Part shown: piece by piece, positions 52,455-61,492 of the stretch
How the letters are laid out: the number at the start of each line of letters is the position of its first letter
How positions within the stretch are numbered: position 1 is the first letter of the stretch
NCBI RefSeq assembly: GCF_018403285.1
Contig: NZ_BOSJ01000002.1
Coordinates: 124,001-188,000 of the forward strand
Reading direction: 5' to 3'
Length of the DNA: 64,000 nt
From: Paenibacillus sp. J45TS6
GTDB lineage: Bacteria; Bacillota; Bacilli; Paenibacillales; Paenibacillaceae
Translations under genes and position numbers: made by a program
The notes under the pieces: generated by a model
Databases searched by the model: none
The model's input: only the letters and a program-made list of their open reading frames with translations
What the model was told of the DNA's origin: nothing

Positions 52455-53003
52455 ATGCAGCCTACATTCGTAACCGAAAGACTAATACTAAGACCTCTTC
52501 AATTAGCTGATGCACCGTTCATACAGAAACTTGCTGGGGAGAAAGACATAGCAAGTACTACTTTATCTATTCCTCATCCTTATCCGGATGGTGCAGCAGA
52601 ATCTTTCATTGCGGCTACTCACGAAAGGTACAGTAAGAACCTCGGGAGTACCTTTGCCTTGATCTCGAAGGAAACGAATGAACTTTTGGGCTGTGCAGGA
52701 ATGCATATTGTCAGCGATTATAACAGAGCGGAACTAGCTTACTGGATCGGCAAGCCTTATTGGGGACACGGCTACGCGACAGAGGCGGTACAGCGTATGA
52801 TGGAGTATGGATTTGATGAGCTGAAGCTAAATCGGATCTGGGCCGCTGCCTTGGCTCGAAACCCTGCTTCTTCCGCGGTTATGCAGAAGAATGGAATGAA
52901 GTATGAAGGAAAGCTTGTACAACATATCAAAAAGTGGGGAGAATTCGAAGATCTCGTCTATTACGGTATAACGATAAGCGAATATGAAACGGCCCTGCGT
53001 TAA
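52455..53003 (+). CDS. GNAT family acetyltransferase, RimJ type
   Basis: A 182-residue protein: FVTERLILRPLQLADAPFIQKLAGEKDIASTT, LAYWIGKPYWGHGYATEAVQRMMEYGFDELKLNRIWAAALARNPASSAVMQKNGMKYEGKL. This is the typical RimJ/RimL-like layout in acetylation of protein N-termini or small molecules. GAGGAG is 8 nt before ATG 52455; ATG 52449 is too close to it. Confidence 0.9.
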   Translation: MQPTFVTERLILRPLQLADAPFIQKLAGEKDIASTTLSIPHPYPDGAAESFIAATHERYSKNLGSTFALISKETNELLGCAGMHIVSDYNRAELAYWIGKPYWGHGYATEAVQRMMEYGFDELKLNRIWAAALARNPASSAVMQKNGMKYEGKLVQHIKKWGEFEDLVYYGITISEYETALR

Positions 53004-53010
53004 AAATAAA

Positions 53011-53043
53011 AGAGACAGATACCATTGTATCTGCCTCTCTTTT
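53011..53043. terminator. Terminator, likely bidirectional
   Basis: AGAG-a-CAGATAC / GTATCTG-c-CTCT hairpin with a 4-nt loop, followed by CTTTT; between convergent GNAT and fhuF-like genes. Confidence 0.8.
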
Positions 53044-53095
53044 CTACATATGTTTTTTTTAGAATGTAATTGTTAGATCTATCATTAGTCCATCG

Positions 53096-53899
53096 TTAGA
53101 TCGTTACTGTACCCCGCATTTCCTCTGCTCGTGCGTTTCGTTCCTCAGCTGTCATTCTCGGGCATGTAAAACATTTGCGATTCTTCCCATCCGATACTCG
53201 GTAGAACTCGCAGCAGGCATCCTTCATTCGAAACGGTTCTTCTGCATTTAGCGGATTCTCTAAATATACAGGCTCCACATCAAATGGATTCTTTCTCAAA
53301 TTAAATACATCAGAACTAAAACCTTGCACGGCCTCTAAGTCTGCTGTCAGATATTCCACAAGATCCTGCTCCCCACAGGAGAGTCCTTCCTTAAATAGAT
53401 TAACATAATAAATGAGGATACCTGGTAACTGCTTCCATAATGCTAAAACAGGTACTCTGCCCGCCGCTGCCAATCCCTCTATTATTGGACCAAGCGTTCT
53501 AACATAGAACTGCTCCAGCATCTGTCTGCGTTCAGCTGCATCCCCGTGGTTCACAAGTTCACGTTCTTCTGTCTTGTGAAGTACAAAAGATAACTGAGGA
53601 GCACCGGAATCATTCAATTGCATCTGTATACTTAGGTTTGTGAGAGAAAGATCCACATATGTACCGCATCTCGATACCATATAATGAGCTGCTGCAAGAA
53701 GTCCGCGAACCGTATGCATTACATACACTGCAGCTACTCCTGTCGTCTCTGCCTGAAGATGGCGCTGATAAATCTCAAGCCATGGTTTACCATATTCCGG
53801 ACGGATCAGCTCAAGTAAGCTAATGTCTCTTACCGATTCAGAGGAGGGCTTTGTGTGAATTCCCCCATATTGAGCAAGTACAGCATAATCTAGTGCCAT
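53096..53899 (-). CDS. fhuF: Ferric siderophore reductase, FhuF-like [2Fe-2S] protein
   Basis: A 267-residue protein ending with a cysteine cluster DACCEFYRVSDG...KCFTCPRM (C-C-x12-C-x2-C), the [2Fe-2S] ligand pattern of the FhuF family (x10 in E. coli). FhuF-type proteins reduce ferric siderophores in the cytosol to release iron. It follows a siderophore-type ABC ATPase by 48 nt and shares a Fur-controlled promoter. GGGGAG lies 6 nt before ATG 53899; ATG 53905 overlaps it. Confidence 0.87.
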   Translation of the reverse strand: MALDYAVLAQYGGIHTKPSSESVRDISLLELIRPEYGKPWLEIYQRHLQAETTGVAAVYVMHTVRGLLAAAHYMVSRCGTYVDLSLTNLSIQMQLNDSGAPQLSFVLHKTEERELVNHGDAAERRQMLEQFYVRTLGPIIEGLAAAGRVPVLALWKQLPGILIYYVNLFKEGLSCGEQDLVEYLTADLEAVQGFSSDVFNLRKNPFDVEPVYLENPLNAEEPFRMKDACCEFYRVSDGKNRKCFTCPRMTAEERNARAEEMRGTVTI

Positions 53900-53947
53900 C
53901 TTCATCTCCCCACTTTCCTATTCAGATTCATTCCTATCTATATAAGT

Positions 53948-54802
53948 CTATACACCAGCAACCTGACGTACTTGAGTTTCTATTGAACTTTCCACACCGA
54001 GAAGTCCTCTGTTCTCCTTACCTGCAAGTGCATATGGCAGACAGAGCGGAACCCCTGTCCGAGGGTCCGTTACAATGTCAGCTTCAATCCCGAATACTTC
54101 TCTAAGTACGTCCGGAGTCATCACTTGATTCGGGGATCCTGTTGCAGCTGCCTTTCCTTGCTTGATCGCAATCATATGGTGTGCGTAACGGGATGCATGA
54201 TTCAAATCATGAACAACCATGACAATTGTGCGTTTTGCCGTAATATTCAGCTCCTCGAGTAACTGCAGCACTTCAAGCTGATGTGCCATATCAAGGAACG
54301 TTGTTGGTTCATCCAGAAAAAGAATATCTGTATCTTGTGCCAGCGCCATAGCAATCCAGGCACGCTGACGTTGACCACCTGACAGTTGGTCAATAGGACG
54401 ATCATGGAATTCGCTAAGACGAGTAGATTCAATAGCCCACTCAATCATTTTCTTATCCTCTGCTTTCAGTGAGCCAAAACCTTTCTGATAAGGAAAACGT
54501 CCGTAAGATACCAACTCGGTTACAGTAAGACCTTCCGGCGCAGTCGGATTTTGCGGAAGAATTGCTAGTTGTTTCGCCACTTCCCGAGTGGACTGCTTAT
54601 GAATGGATTTACCGTCGAGCAATACTTGGCCTTTTTTCGGCTGCATTAGACGAGCCATTGTTTTAAGAATCGTAGACTTCCCAGAGCCGTTCGCACCCAC
54701 AAGTGCTGTAATCTTGCCTTGAGGAATTTGTATATTCAGATCATCAACGATCAAACGGTCTTCATAAGCGATGCTTAGTCCTGCAGTTTCCAGACGAAAC
54801 AT
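53948..54802 (-). CDS. Iron-siderophore ABC transporter ATP-binding protein (FecE/YusV-like)
   Basis: A 284-residue ATPase: Walker A GANGSGKST near residue 36, Q-loop LAILPQNPTAPEGLTV, signature QLSGGQRQR, Walker B ILFLDEPTTFLD, H-loop VVHDLNHASRYAHH. FepC/FecE-family in style. No permease or binding protein is next to it, so it may serve permeases encoded elsewhere. GGAGGAGATG precedes ATG 54802 (ORF open to 54850). A perfect Fur box lies in the promoter. Confidence 0.92.
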   Translation of the reverse strand: MFRLETAGLSIAYEDRLIVDDLNIQIPQGKITALVGANGSGKSTILKTMARLMQPKKGQVLLDGKSIHKQSTREVAKQLAILPQNPTAPEGLTVTELVSYGRFPYQKGFGSLKAEDKKMIEWAIESTRLSEFHDRPIDQLSGGQRQRAWIAMALAQDTDILFLDEPTTFLDMAHQLEVLQLLEELNITAKRTIVMVVHDLNHASRYAHHMIAIKQGKAAATGSPNQVMTPDVLREVFGIEADIVTDPRTGVPLCLPYALAGKENRGLLGVESSIETQVRQVAGV

Positions 54803-54929
54803 AAAATCATCTCCTCCACTTGATTGGCTATCTACGTAAAAAGCTGGCATATCATGGTGTATGTATGTGTAATATGAAGTTCAGACGAACAACAAATGAA
54901 AAATTCATGATGATTTTTTAATCTATTTA

Positions 54930-54959
54930 AAGATACTGATAATCATTATCACTTGTCAA
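54930..54959 (-). promoter_or_regulatory. Fur-controlled promoter of the ABC ATPase-fhuF operon
   Basis: Minus strand TTGACA (54959-54954), 18-nt spacer, TATCTT (54935-54930). The spacer contains TGATAATCATTATCA (54937-54951), a perfect 7-1-7 Fur box. The rest of the 54803-55107 gap holds the helicase terminators. Confidence 0.88.
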
Positions 54960-55006
54960 GTCATGCTGTGTTAGTTTTTACTGCTAATTCACTAAATAAA
55001 CACAAA

Positions 55007-55080
55007 AAAAGACTGTAGGCTAAACTAGGTTAGGCTAGTTTGTCTACAGTCTGAACACGCCTTCTCTTCAAAGGCGTGTT
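55007..55080 (-). terminator. Double hairpin terminator after the DEAD-box gene
   Basis: Minus strand, first hairpin AACACGCCTT / AAGGCGTGTT (55080-55054), then AGACTGTAG / CTACAGTCT (55052-55010) with inner AACTAG/CTAGTT pairing and a run of seven T. Confidence 0.88.
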
Positions 55081-55107
55081 TTGAACTTTGAACCACTTAT
55101 AATCGAA

Positions 55108-56745
55108 TTAACGTCCTCTTCGTCCGCCAGAGCGACCTCGATCGCTGCTGCTCGAGGAACGACGGTTATCTCTGCTTTGAGATGATGAGCCGCTCCGACT
55201 GCTGCTTTGTGAGCTTCTTCCACTGCCATAGCTGCCGCTGCTTGAACGTGATTTACTGCCAGTGCCGGTTGCTCCTTCTGAAGCACGCCATGGGCGATCG
55301 CTGTCCGCTCTCTTCTGGCCAGTACTGCCTCCAGAGCGTCCACTACTGCGTGGTTTGTCCGAAACTTGACGCACAGATTCGCTGCTTCGCTTGCTTCCGC
55401 CGCGCTCTAGATCATAGAAGGCACTCTGCTGTCCGCGGCTTCTGCCTCGGCCATTACCAGATGAATCCTCACTCTTACGTGATCCGCTGCGACCGCCGCT
55501 TCTTCCGCCGCCAGCACGGCTGGCATCTCGTTTCGCATCCGGACGAACTCTGCGTGTTTCGCCTCCGCTGCCCCATGAACTTGTACCGTGAGCCAGCTTC
55601 TCGATCGTTCCCGGCTCATCAGCTACACCACTTTGCCATACAGCACGGTCAAGACGTTGCTCTGTTCCTTCTTCAATCTTTGCGATCTCCGGCTTGTCTT
55701 TCTGGGCAGCAAATGTAATTGCCAGCCCTTTGCCTCCCGCTCGGCCTGTTCTTCCGATTCGGTGAATATAGCTTTCCGCATCATGAGGAATATCGTAATT
55801 GAATACATGCGTTACGCCTTCCACATCAAGACCTCGGGCTGCTACATCCGTAGCTACAAGAAGCTGCAGCTTCGCATTACGAAATGCTTTCATTACCGTC
55901 TCGCGCTTCGCTTGAGAGAGATCTCCATGCAGCTCGTCACTCGCATATCCAAGATCCTGCAGCGCCTCATTAAGAACCGATGCACGACGTTTCGTACGGC
56001 AAAAAATAATGCCGAGATATGGACGATATTGCTCAATTGCCCCGATCAGTGCTGCTTGCTTTGTACGATCCGTTACTTCCACCACTAACTGACGGATTTG
56101 TTTTACAGGTATTACATTGCTGGACTGTACTTTAACATCAACAGGTTCTTTCATGTAAGCACGAGCCAGTTTACGAATACCCGCAGGCATCGTTGCTGAG
56201 AACAGCATCGTTTGACGTTTATAAGGGAGTGCCTTAATGAGCATTTCCACATCATTCAGGAATCCCATATGAAGCATTTGGTCTGCTTCATCCAGAACCA
56301 GCATTTTCACTTTATCAAGCACAAGCGTTCCGCGGCCTAAATGATCCAGTAGTCTTCCCGGCGTACCAATGATGATCTGTGCTCCGCCTTTAAGTTTGTG
56401 CAATTGTTTCTCAACATCTTGTCCACCGTAAACAGCAAGAACCCGGATATCTTCTCTTGATTCCGTCAGCTTCTTCGCTTCTGTTGTAATTTGTAGAGCA
56501 AGTTCCCTTGTAGGGGCTACAATCAGTGCTTGCGGAGAACGATCTTCCGCGTTAAGACGCTGCAAGATCGGCAGCATAAAAGCGAACGTCTTTCCTGTTC
56601 CTGTCTGTGCCTCCGCAATAATATCCGATCCTTGGAGCAAAATCGGAATTGATTTTTCTTGTACCGGAGTCGGTACCGCAATTCCCTGCAAACGCAGAGC
56701 TTCATTCCATTCGGGCAGAATGCCCAACTTATCAAAACCTACCAA
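55108..56745 (-). CDS. DEAD-box RNA helicase with Ser/Arg/Gly-rich tail
   Basis: About 545 residues. Helicase core: Q motif at the start, AQTGTGKT (I), PTRELALQ (Ia), TPGRLLDH (Ib), VLDEAD (II), LFSATMP (III), [12 protein letters not shown] (V), [12 protein letters not shown] (VI). After about residue 385 a low-complexity tail rich in Gly, Ser, Arg with RGR/SGG repeats, likely an RNA-binding, disordered extension as in CshA/DeaD-like proteins. The longest ORF starts at GTG 56754 touching GAG; GAGGTG lies 6 nt before TTG 56745, which I prefer. Confidence 0.93.
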   Translation of the reverse strand: MVGFDKLGILPEWNEALRLQGIAVPTPVQEKSIPILLQGSDIIAEAQTGTGKTFAFMLPILQRLNAEDRSPQALIVAPTRELALQITTEAKKLTESREDIRVLAVYGGQDVEKQLHKLKGGAQIIIGTPGRLLDHLGRGTLVLDKVKMLVLDEADQMLHMGFLNDVEMLIKALPYKRQTMLFSATMPAGIRKLARAYMKEPVDVKVQSSNVIPVKQIRQLVVEVTDRTKQAALIGAIEQYRPYLGIIFCRTKRRASVLNEALQDLGYASDELHGDLSQAKRETVMKAFRNAKLQLLVATDVAARGLDVEGVTHVFNYDIPHDAESYIHRIGRTGRAGGKGLAITFAAQKDKPEIAKIEEGTEQRLDRAVWQSGVADEPGTIEKLAHGTSSWGSGGETRRVRPDAKRDASRAGGGRSGGRSGSRKSEDSSGNGRGRSRGQQSAFYDLERGGSKRSSESVRQVSDKPRSSGRSGGSTGQKRADSDRPWRASEGATGTGSKSRSSSGSYGSGRSSQSSSRSGSSSQSRDNRRSSSSSDRGRSGGRRGR

Positions 56746-56818
56746 ATTTTTCACCTCATGGTTTTATTTCGAGCTATTTTATATTCGTCTACCTTAAGCA
56801 ACATGATAAGCAATTATT

Positions 56819-58183
56819 CTACTTCATGAACCGGCGCATCATAACAGACCCGGTCTTGGAAGGATAACGAAATTTAATATCAAAAGCATTGGTTTGCTTA
56901 AGGATACTTTTCATATGTGAGAATGCAGTGAAGCTGTACTCTCCGTGATAATTGCCCATGCCGCTTTCCCCTACGCCGCCAAATGGCAAATATGGTGTAG
57001 CTATATGCATAAGTGTATCATTAATGGACCCTCCACCAAAAGGTATTTGTTCAACAATTCGGTCTTGAACAGACTGATTGACCGTAAAGAGATACAAAGC
57101 GAGTGGTTTTGGCCTAGCATTTACTACCTCTATAACTTCGTCCAGGTGCTTATAGGTCATCATTGGTAAAATGGGGCCGAATATTTCTTCCTGCATAACA
57201 GGACTTTCCCAAGACACTTCATCCAATAAGGTTGGTGCTATTTTTAGCGATTCCGGGTCTGTCTCTCCGCCAAGAACAATGGAGCCACTCGTGAGAAAAG
57301 ATTGTAACCTTTCAAAATGTCTAGGAGTAACAATTCTTCCATAATAATCACTTAGCAGCGGATCCTTACCGTAGAATTGTTTGATCGCTTTTTCATATTC
57401 CGTGACAAATGCGTCTCTTACACTCTCATGAACCAGTAAATAATCAGGAGCGATACATGTTTGCCCGCTATTTGTCAGTTTCCCAAAAGCAATACGCTTT
57501 GCAGCAAGCTTCATGTTGGCGTCATGGTGAACGATACATGGACTTTTTCCGCCGAGCTCCAGCGTCACAGGAATAAGACGCTCGGACGCGGCTTTCATGA
57601 CCACCTTACCAACGGCAACACTGCCTGTGAAAAATATTTTATCAAAAGGTTCAGCAAGCAGCATCTCGCTTGCCTCTACACCGCCCTCTACAACCGTTAC
57701 ATAAGCAGGATCAAATACTTCACCGATCATCGAAGTGATGACAGCAGATACATGCGGCGTCAGCTCCGATGGCTTGATCACAGCCGTATTGCCGGCTGCA
57801 ATCGCTCCGATCAGGGGAGAGATAGCAAGCTGAAATGGATAATTCCAGGGAGCAATAATCAGTACACTGCCATAAGGTTCAGGGACAATATGCCCCTTAC
57901 TGCCAATATGGGTTTTTGCCGTTTTTACTTTTCGAGGCTTCATCCACCCTTTCAAACGTTTAGAAACGAATGAAATTTCCTCAAATAAAATACCGATCTC
58001 GGTCATATATGCTTCTTGGTCGCTTTTGCTTAGATCAATCTTCAGTGCTTCCAAGATTTCAGATTCTCTGCGCCGAATGGCCTCTTTCAGTAAATCTAGT
58101 TGCTTTATTCTTGCTTCGTAACGCCGGGTTGCGCCCGTTCTATAGTAAAGTTTCTGTTTATGTACGATGTCGCTTACGTTCAT
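56819..58183 (-). CDS. Aldehyde dehydrogenase, ALDH3 family (candidate carotenoid aldehyde dehydrogenase)
   Basis: A 454-residue [61 protein letters not shown] (Glu), [19 protein letters not shown] (catalytic Cys), [29 protein letters not shown]-terminal extension ends MMRRFMK. The sequence reads closely like B. subtilis YwdH and S. aureus AldH1, the latter acting on 4,4'-diaponeurosporenal in staphyloxanthin synthesis. Given the crt operon 34 kb away I infer it could oxidise the carotenoid aldehyde, but a general fatty aldehyde role is equally possible. GGGGGT lies 9 nt before ATG 58183. Confidence 0.9.
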   Translation of the reverse strand: MNVSDIVHKQKLYYRTGATRRYEARIKQLDLLKEAIRRRESEILEALKIDLSKSDQEAYMTEIGILFEEISFVSKRLKGWMKPRKVKTAKTHIGSKGHIVPEPYGSVLIIAPWNYPFQLAISPLIGAIAAGNTAVIKPSELTPHVSAVITSMIGEVFDPAYVTVVEGGVEASEMLLAEPFDKIFFTGSVAVGKVVMKAASERLIPVTLELGGKSPCIVHHDANMKLAAKRIAFGKLTNSGQTCIAPDYLLVHESVRDAFVTEYEKAIKQFYGKDPLLSDYYGRIVTPRHFERLQSFLTSGSIVLGGETDPESLKIAPTLLDEVSWESPVMQEEIFGPILPMMTYKHLDEVIEVVNARPKPLALYLFTVNQSVQDRIVEQIPFGGGSINDTLMHIATPYLPFGGVGESGMGNYHGEYSFTAFSHMKSILKQTNAFDIKFRYPSKTGSVMMRRFMK

Positions 58184-58280
58184 TATGGACTTACCCCCTG
58201 TCATTACACGAATGATTACCAAACTTAGATCTTATATGGATTCGTTTCTTGTTCCTGATTATACATGGATTCCCCTTAAC

Positions 58281-58322
58281 TACAAAGCTCCCCACCCTGA
58301 TCTAGGGAAGAGGAGCTTTGTC
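58281..58322 (-). terminator. Hairpin after the UbiB-like gene
   Basis: AAAGCTCC (58284-58291) / GGAGCTTT (58312-58319) with a 20-nt loop containing CCCTgatctAGGG. The T tract is weak in either direction. Confidence 0.55.
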
Positions 58323-58334
58323 TTCATGCCTGTT

Positions 58335-59999
58335 TTATTGTTTTTTTGATCGAATAATAGAAATAATAAGCCATAACACCATGAAAGCAGCGATAATCAT
58401 GCCAATTTCGAGCAGCGGTACATGCCAGACCTGCTCCATCTTTGAAGCTCCGATAAACAAACCTACCATGAGAATACAGAACGAAAGCAATACGATGCTG
58501 AGTGATAATTTATTGGTGATTTGGTCCAGCTTGTGTTCAAATTGCTCAATTTCGGGAATGCTGATTTCGACCTTTAGTTTACCTTTACTGATAATGGAGG
58601 ACAGCAGCCGTGCTTGTCCCGGCAAGTCGATCAATGTCTCAAAAAGCTCTGTCATACCGCCCAGCACTTTCCCCTTAATCCGTCTTGAGCTGAACTTTTC
58701 ACGCATCAGCTTCCGGCCAAAAGGCTCTGCCATATCAATAATACTAATGGAAGGATCTAGATTTTCAATAACTCCTTCGAGAGTCACCAATGCTTTGCCT
58801 AGTAAGATTACATCCGAAGGCATGGTTACTTGGTGTCTTTGCGCCACGCCAAATAAATCATTCAACGCTTGCCCAATACTGATACTGGAAAAAGGGAGAT
58901 CATAATAATCGTCCCGAATTCGGTCGAGGTCTCTGCGAAGGGAAGCCATGTTGGTTCCATCCGGAATCATGCCAAGACGTTCAATAGCACGTACCATTCC
59001 TTCGGTATTCTTTCGCATCAGCGATATGATCAGGGAAGAAAGCTGCTCTTTTAAATCCTCATTAAGACGTCCGACCATTCCGAAATCAAGGTAAGCCAGC
59101 GCCCCATTCTTCATGACCATTAGATTGCCTGGATGGGGATCTGCATGGAAGAAGCCTTCAATAAAAATTTGGTGCAGCATGGAATCTACTAATCGCTGCG
59201 CTATATTTTTTAGATCATACCCTTTCGCGATGAGTACATCCCGCTGATTCAGCATGATCCCGTCCATATACTCCATCGTCAGTACCCTTGCAGTCGTATA
59301 GTCCCAATAAATAACAGGGACATGAACCTCTGGATTCTCTGCAAACTGCTGCCCTACCTTTTCTGTATTTCTTCCTTCATAGCTGTAATCCAGCTCTGCA
59401 AGTAAAGATACAGCGAATTCATTCACCATCTCCTGCAATTGGTACCTGGTTACCCATTCCCACCTGCGCTCAGCAAGAGCAACAAAATCTTTAAGAATGT
59501 TCAGGTCACGCTGAATTACAGGTGATATTCCAGGTCTCTGAATCTTGATCGCCACCTGTTCCCCGCTCCGCAGTCTACCGATATGTACCTGACCGATACT
59601 CGCAGCTGCAAGAGGGGTATCATCAAATTCAGTGAGGATTTCTTCAAGTGGACTGTTCAGCTCCTGTTCAAGTAACCCTCTTGCAATCTCTGGTGAAAAA
59701 GGAGGGACCTGATCTTGAAGTTTGGTCAGCTCCGAAATAATCCCTGGAGGCAGCAGGTCGGACCTGGTACTTGCAAGTTGTCCTAATTTAACAAAAGTCG
59801 GCCCCAGATCCTCCAATACGTGTCTTATCCGCTCACCAAGGGTTTTGGCTTCCGGACCTGTCTCATGGGTAATCCACCTTCTGGGTAAAGACAACACCTG
59901 AAAGAAGCTGATCTCTTCCACAATATAGCCGAAGCCATGACGCATCAGCGCCATGGCAATTTCTCTATATCGTCCGGCATTTTTAATATGCACTACCAT
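58335..59999 (-). CDS. UbiB/ABC1/AarF-family kinase-like protein
   Basis: A 554-residue atypical kinase: FVKLGQLASTRSDLLPPGIISELTKLQDQVPPF (K-x-G-Q motif) near residues 70-102, AAASIGQVHIGRLRSGEQVAIKIQRPGI (Ala-rich nucleotide loop and Lys), FFHADPHPGNLMV and YLDFGMVGRL (DFG). Two C-terminal TM segments (LSIVLLSFCILMVGLFIGA and IGMIIAAFMVLWLIISII). Family members support quinone or lipid metabolism in an unclear way. The start codon abuts the stop of the phasin-like gene, a pair seen in many bacteria. Confidence 0.92.
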   Translation of the reverse strand: MVVHIKNAGRYREIAMALMRHGFGYIVEEISFFQVLSLPRRWITHETGPEAKTLGERIRHVLEDLGPTFVKLGQLASTRSDLLPPGIISELTKLQDQVPPFSPEIARGLLEQELNSPLEEILTEFDDTPLAAASIGQVHIGRLRSGEQVAIKIQRPGISPVIQRDLNILKDFVALAERRWEWVTRYQLQEMVNEFAVSLLAELDYSYEGRNTEKVGQQFAENPEVHVPVIYWDYTTARVLTMEYMDGIMLNQRDVLIAKGYDLKNIAQRLVDSMLHQIFIEGFFHADPHPGNLMVMKNGALAYLDFGMVGRLNEDLKEQLSSLIISLMRKNTEGMVRAIERLGMIPDGTNMASLRRDLDRIRDDYYDLPFSSISIGQALNDLFGVAQRHQVTMPSDVILLGKALVTLEGVIENLDPSISIIDMAEPFGRKLMREKFSSRRIKGKVLGGMTELFETLIDLPGQARLLSSIISKGKLKVEISIPEIEQFEHKLDQITNKLSLSIVLLSFCILMVGLFIGASKMEQVWHVPLLEIGMIIAAFMVLWLIISIIRSKKQ

Positions 60000-60389
60000 T
60001 TATTCAATCTCGTTTCCTTTAGGAGGCTGCTCTATTTCAGGCGTTGACGTAAGAATCGGAGTTTCTGGTTGTTTCGCAGGCTGACTCGCTTCGAGTGCAG
60101 ACAGTTTCTGTTCCAGTTCTTCGATTCGCATGTTTAATCGGTTTACATCTGTTTTGGTGGGTACACCCAGATCAATTAGCACTTTCTCCACTTGACCTTC
60201 AATCATTTTCTTAAAGCTTGTTTGTTCTTCATTTCCACGTTCCATAAGCTTATCAATGAGTGCCTTAGATTCGGATGGAGCCAATTCTCCGCGTTTGACG
60301 AGGTCACCTACAACACTCTCCACTTTCTCTTTACTAACCAGAGTAAGTCCCAATCCTAGAGAAACCGCCTTTTTAAACAAATCGCTCAT
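60000..60389 (-). CDS. Phasin-like coiled-coil protein
   Basis: 129 residues: amphipathic helices (DLFKKAVSLGLGLTLVSKEKVESVVGDLVKRGELAPSESKALIDKLMERG), then a coiled coil (VNRLNMRIEELEQKLSALEAS) and a Pro/Thr-rich tail. This is the phasin/PhaF-like family often encoded directly upstream of an ABC1/UbiB kinase. Stop and next start are adjacent (TAA-ATG), so translation is coupled. Role unknown; no PHA synthase is in the window. Confidence 0.85.
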   Translation of the reverse strand: MSDLFKKAVSLGLGLTLVSKEKVESVVGDLVKRGELAPSESKALIDKLMERGNEEQTSFKKMIEGQVEKVLIDLGVPTKTDVNRLNMRIEELEQKLSALEASQPAKQPETPILTSTPEIEQPPKGNEIE

Positions 60390-60473
60390 GCCGCTTTTCC
60401 TCCTTCTGAAAAAATCTGCTTCTATACTAGTATATACCTATATTACCCACTTAAGCGAAAGTACGTCCGATCT

Positions 60474-61124
60474 CTAATTACGTTTTGGTTTCGTACGTGT
60501 AGCCCACATTGCCGACTGTAAGAGAAGTCGTCTGAATGATTCATTATTGAAAGAAGGAACCGAATGTCCTGGCATAAGATATACAACACGCCCCATGCCA
60601 TAGTTATGAGCCCAAGCTGCAGGCCACGATTTCCCATCTTCATTCATATACTCAAGAAGAACCGTGATATCAGTGAAATTATCGAATTCAATCTCGTAAG
60701 GCTCCTCTTCCATTGAAAAATTCTCTATCCCCGACACAATGGGATGAAGCGGATCGGTGACTTGAAACCTCAGTTCACGCGGAGCCGGATGACCTGTGAA
60801 TCTGCCGCCAAGTAATTGAGCTATTTCATAACGATTATGCATGGATATACCGTTATGCAGCACCAGGAGAGCGCCTCCTCCGCTGACGTAACTAAGCAAT
60901 CCTGCGGCCTGCTGCGGAGCAATTGCTCCCTTCCAATCATCCAGATAAGAAATTAGCAGATCATAACCAGCCAAGTTTTCCATTAACATCAAATTGCGAT
61001 TTTCACTGCACTGTACGGTCATTTCATCTTGCAAGATACGGCTGACTTCCGCGTCAACTCCTTGCAAGGGGTGATACATGGGATGTGTATAATCTCCCAA
61101 TAGTAATGCTTTTTTTCGACTCAT
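60474..61124 (-). CDS. ThuA-like (trehalose utilisation) domain protein
   Basis: A 216-residue glutamine-amidotransferase-like fold: KALLLGDYTHPMYHPLQGVDAEVSRIL, YDLLISYLDDWKGAI, LLSYVSGGGALLVLHNGISM, GHPAPRELRFQVTDPLHPIVSGIENF, EEPYEIEFDN and AWAHNYGMGRVVYLMPGHS. These match ThuA family proteins, some of which act on keto-sugars or trehalose derivatives. Stand-alone here. GGAGA lies 9 nt before ATG 61124; the frame from 61184 is longer without support. Confidence 0.85.
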   Translation of the reverse strand: MSRKKALLLGDYTHPMYHPLQGVDAEVSRILQDEMTVQCSENRNLMLMENLAGYDLLISYLDDWKGAIAPQQAAGLLSYVSGGGALLVLHNGISMHNRYEIAQLLGGRFTGHPAPRELRFQVTDPLHPIVSGIENFSMEEEPYEIEFDNFTDITVLLEYMNEDGKSWPAAWAHNYGMGRVVYLMPGHSVPSFNNESFRRLLLQSAMWATRTKPKRN

Positions 61125-61492
61125 TAACCATTTCTCCTTTGCTCTGCTTTTGTCTGATTCATTTCGTTTCATTTGCTTACGCAAAGCAAGAAAGTTCGCA
61201 GGACCCTTTCCTCGCTTATATGATCATATCTATCCTTACCGCCCTAGAGAGGTAAAATTAGAAACGAATTAACTTCATGGTCTGTTGACTTGCCTAGTAT
61301 AGCCGCAATCGTTCTTCTAAATCCATAAGTTACATAACAGACAAAAAGCTTTGTATTTACTACTTTTGAATTCGGCGCTATTCGAAAATACCCTTTATTC
61401 ATTCTGTGAGTTTACCATATTCGTCATATCATTCCGTATAAAAACAAACAAATCACAGAAAAAGATCTCTGCGATTTGTTTTATTACTAACT
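61125..61492. other. Intergenic region ThuA-like / CNNM gene
   Basis: About 370 nt. Holds the CNNM-gene terminator (61441-61480). The remainder is AT-rich with no recognisable gene, RNA or clear promoter. Confidence 0.5.
61441..61480 (-). terminator. Terminator after the CNNM/CBS gene
   Basis: Minus strand CAAATCGCAGA / TCTGTGATTTG with an 8-nt loop and TTTGTTTTT tail, directly past the stop at 61493. Confidence 0.85.

Noticed and set aside
55182-55718. 178-residue plus-strand ORF opposite the helicase tail
   Set aside because: Antisense of the repetitive Ser/Arg/Gly tail; no independent support.
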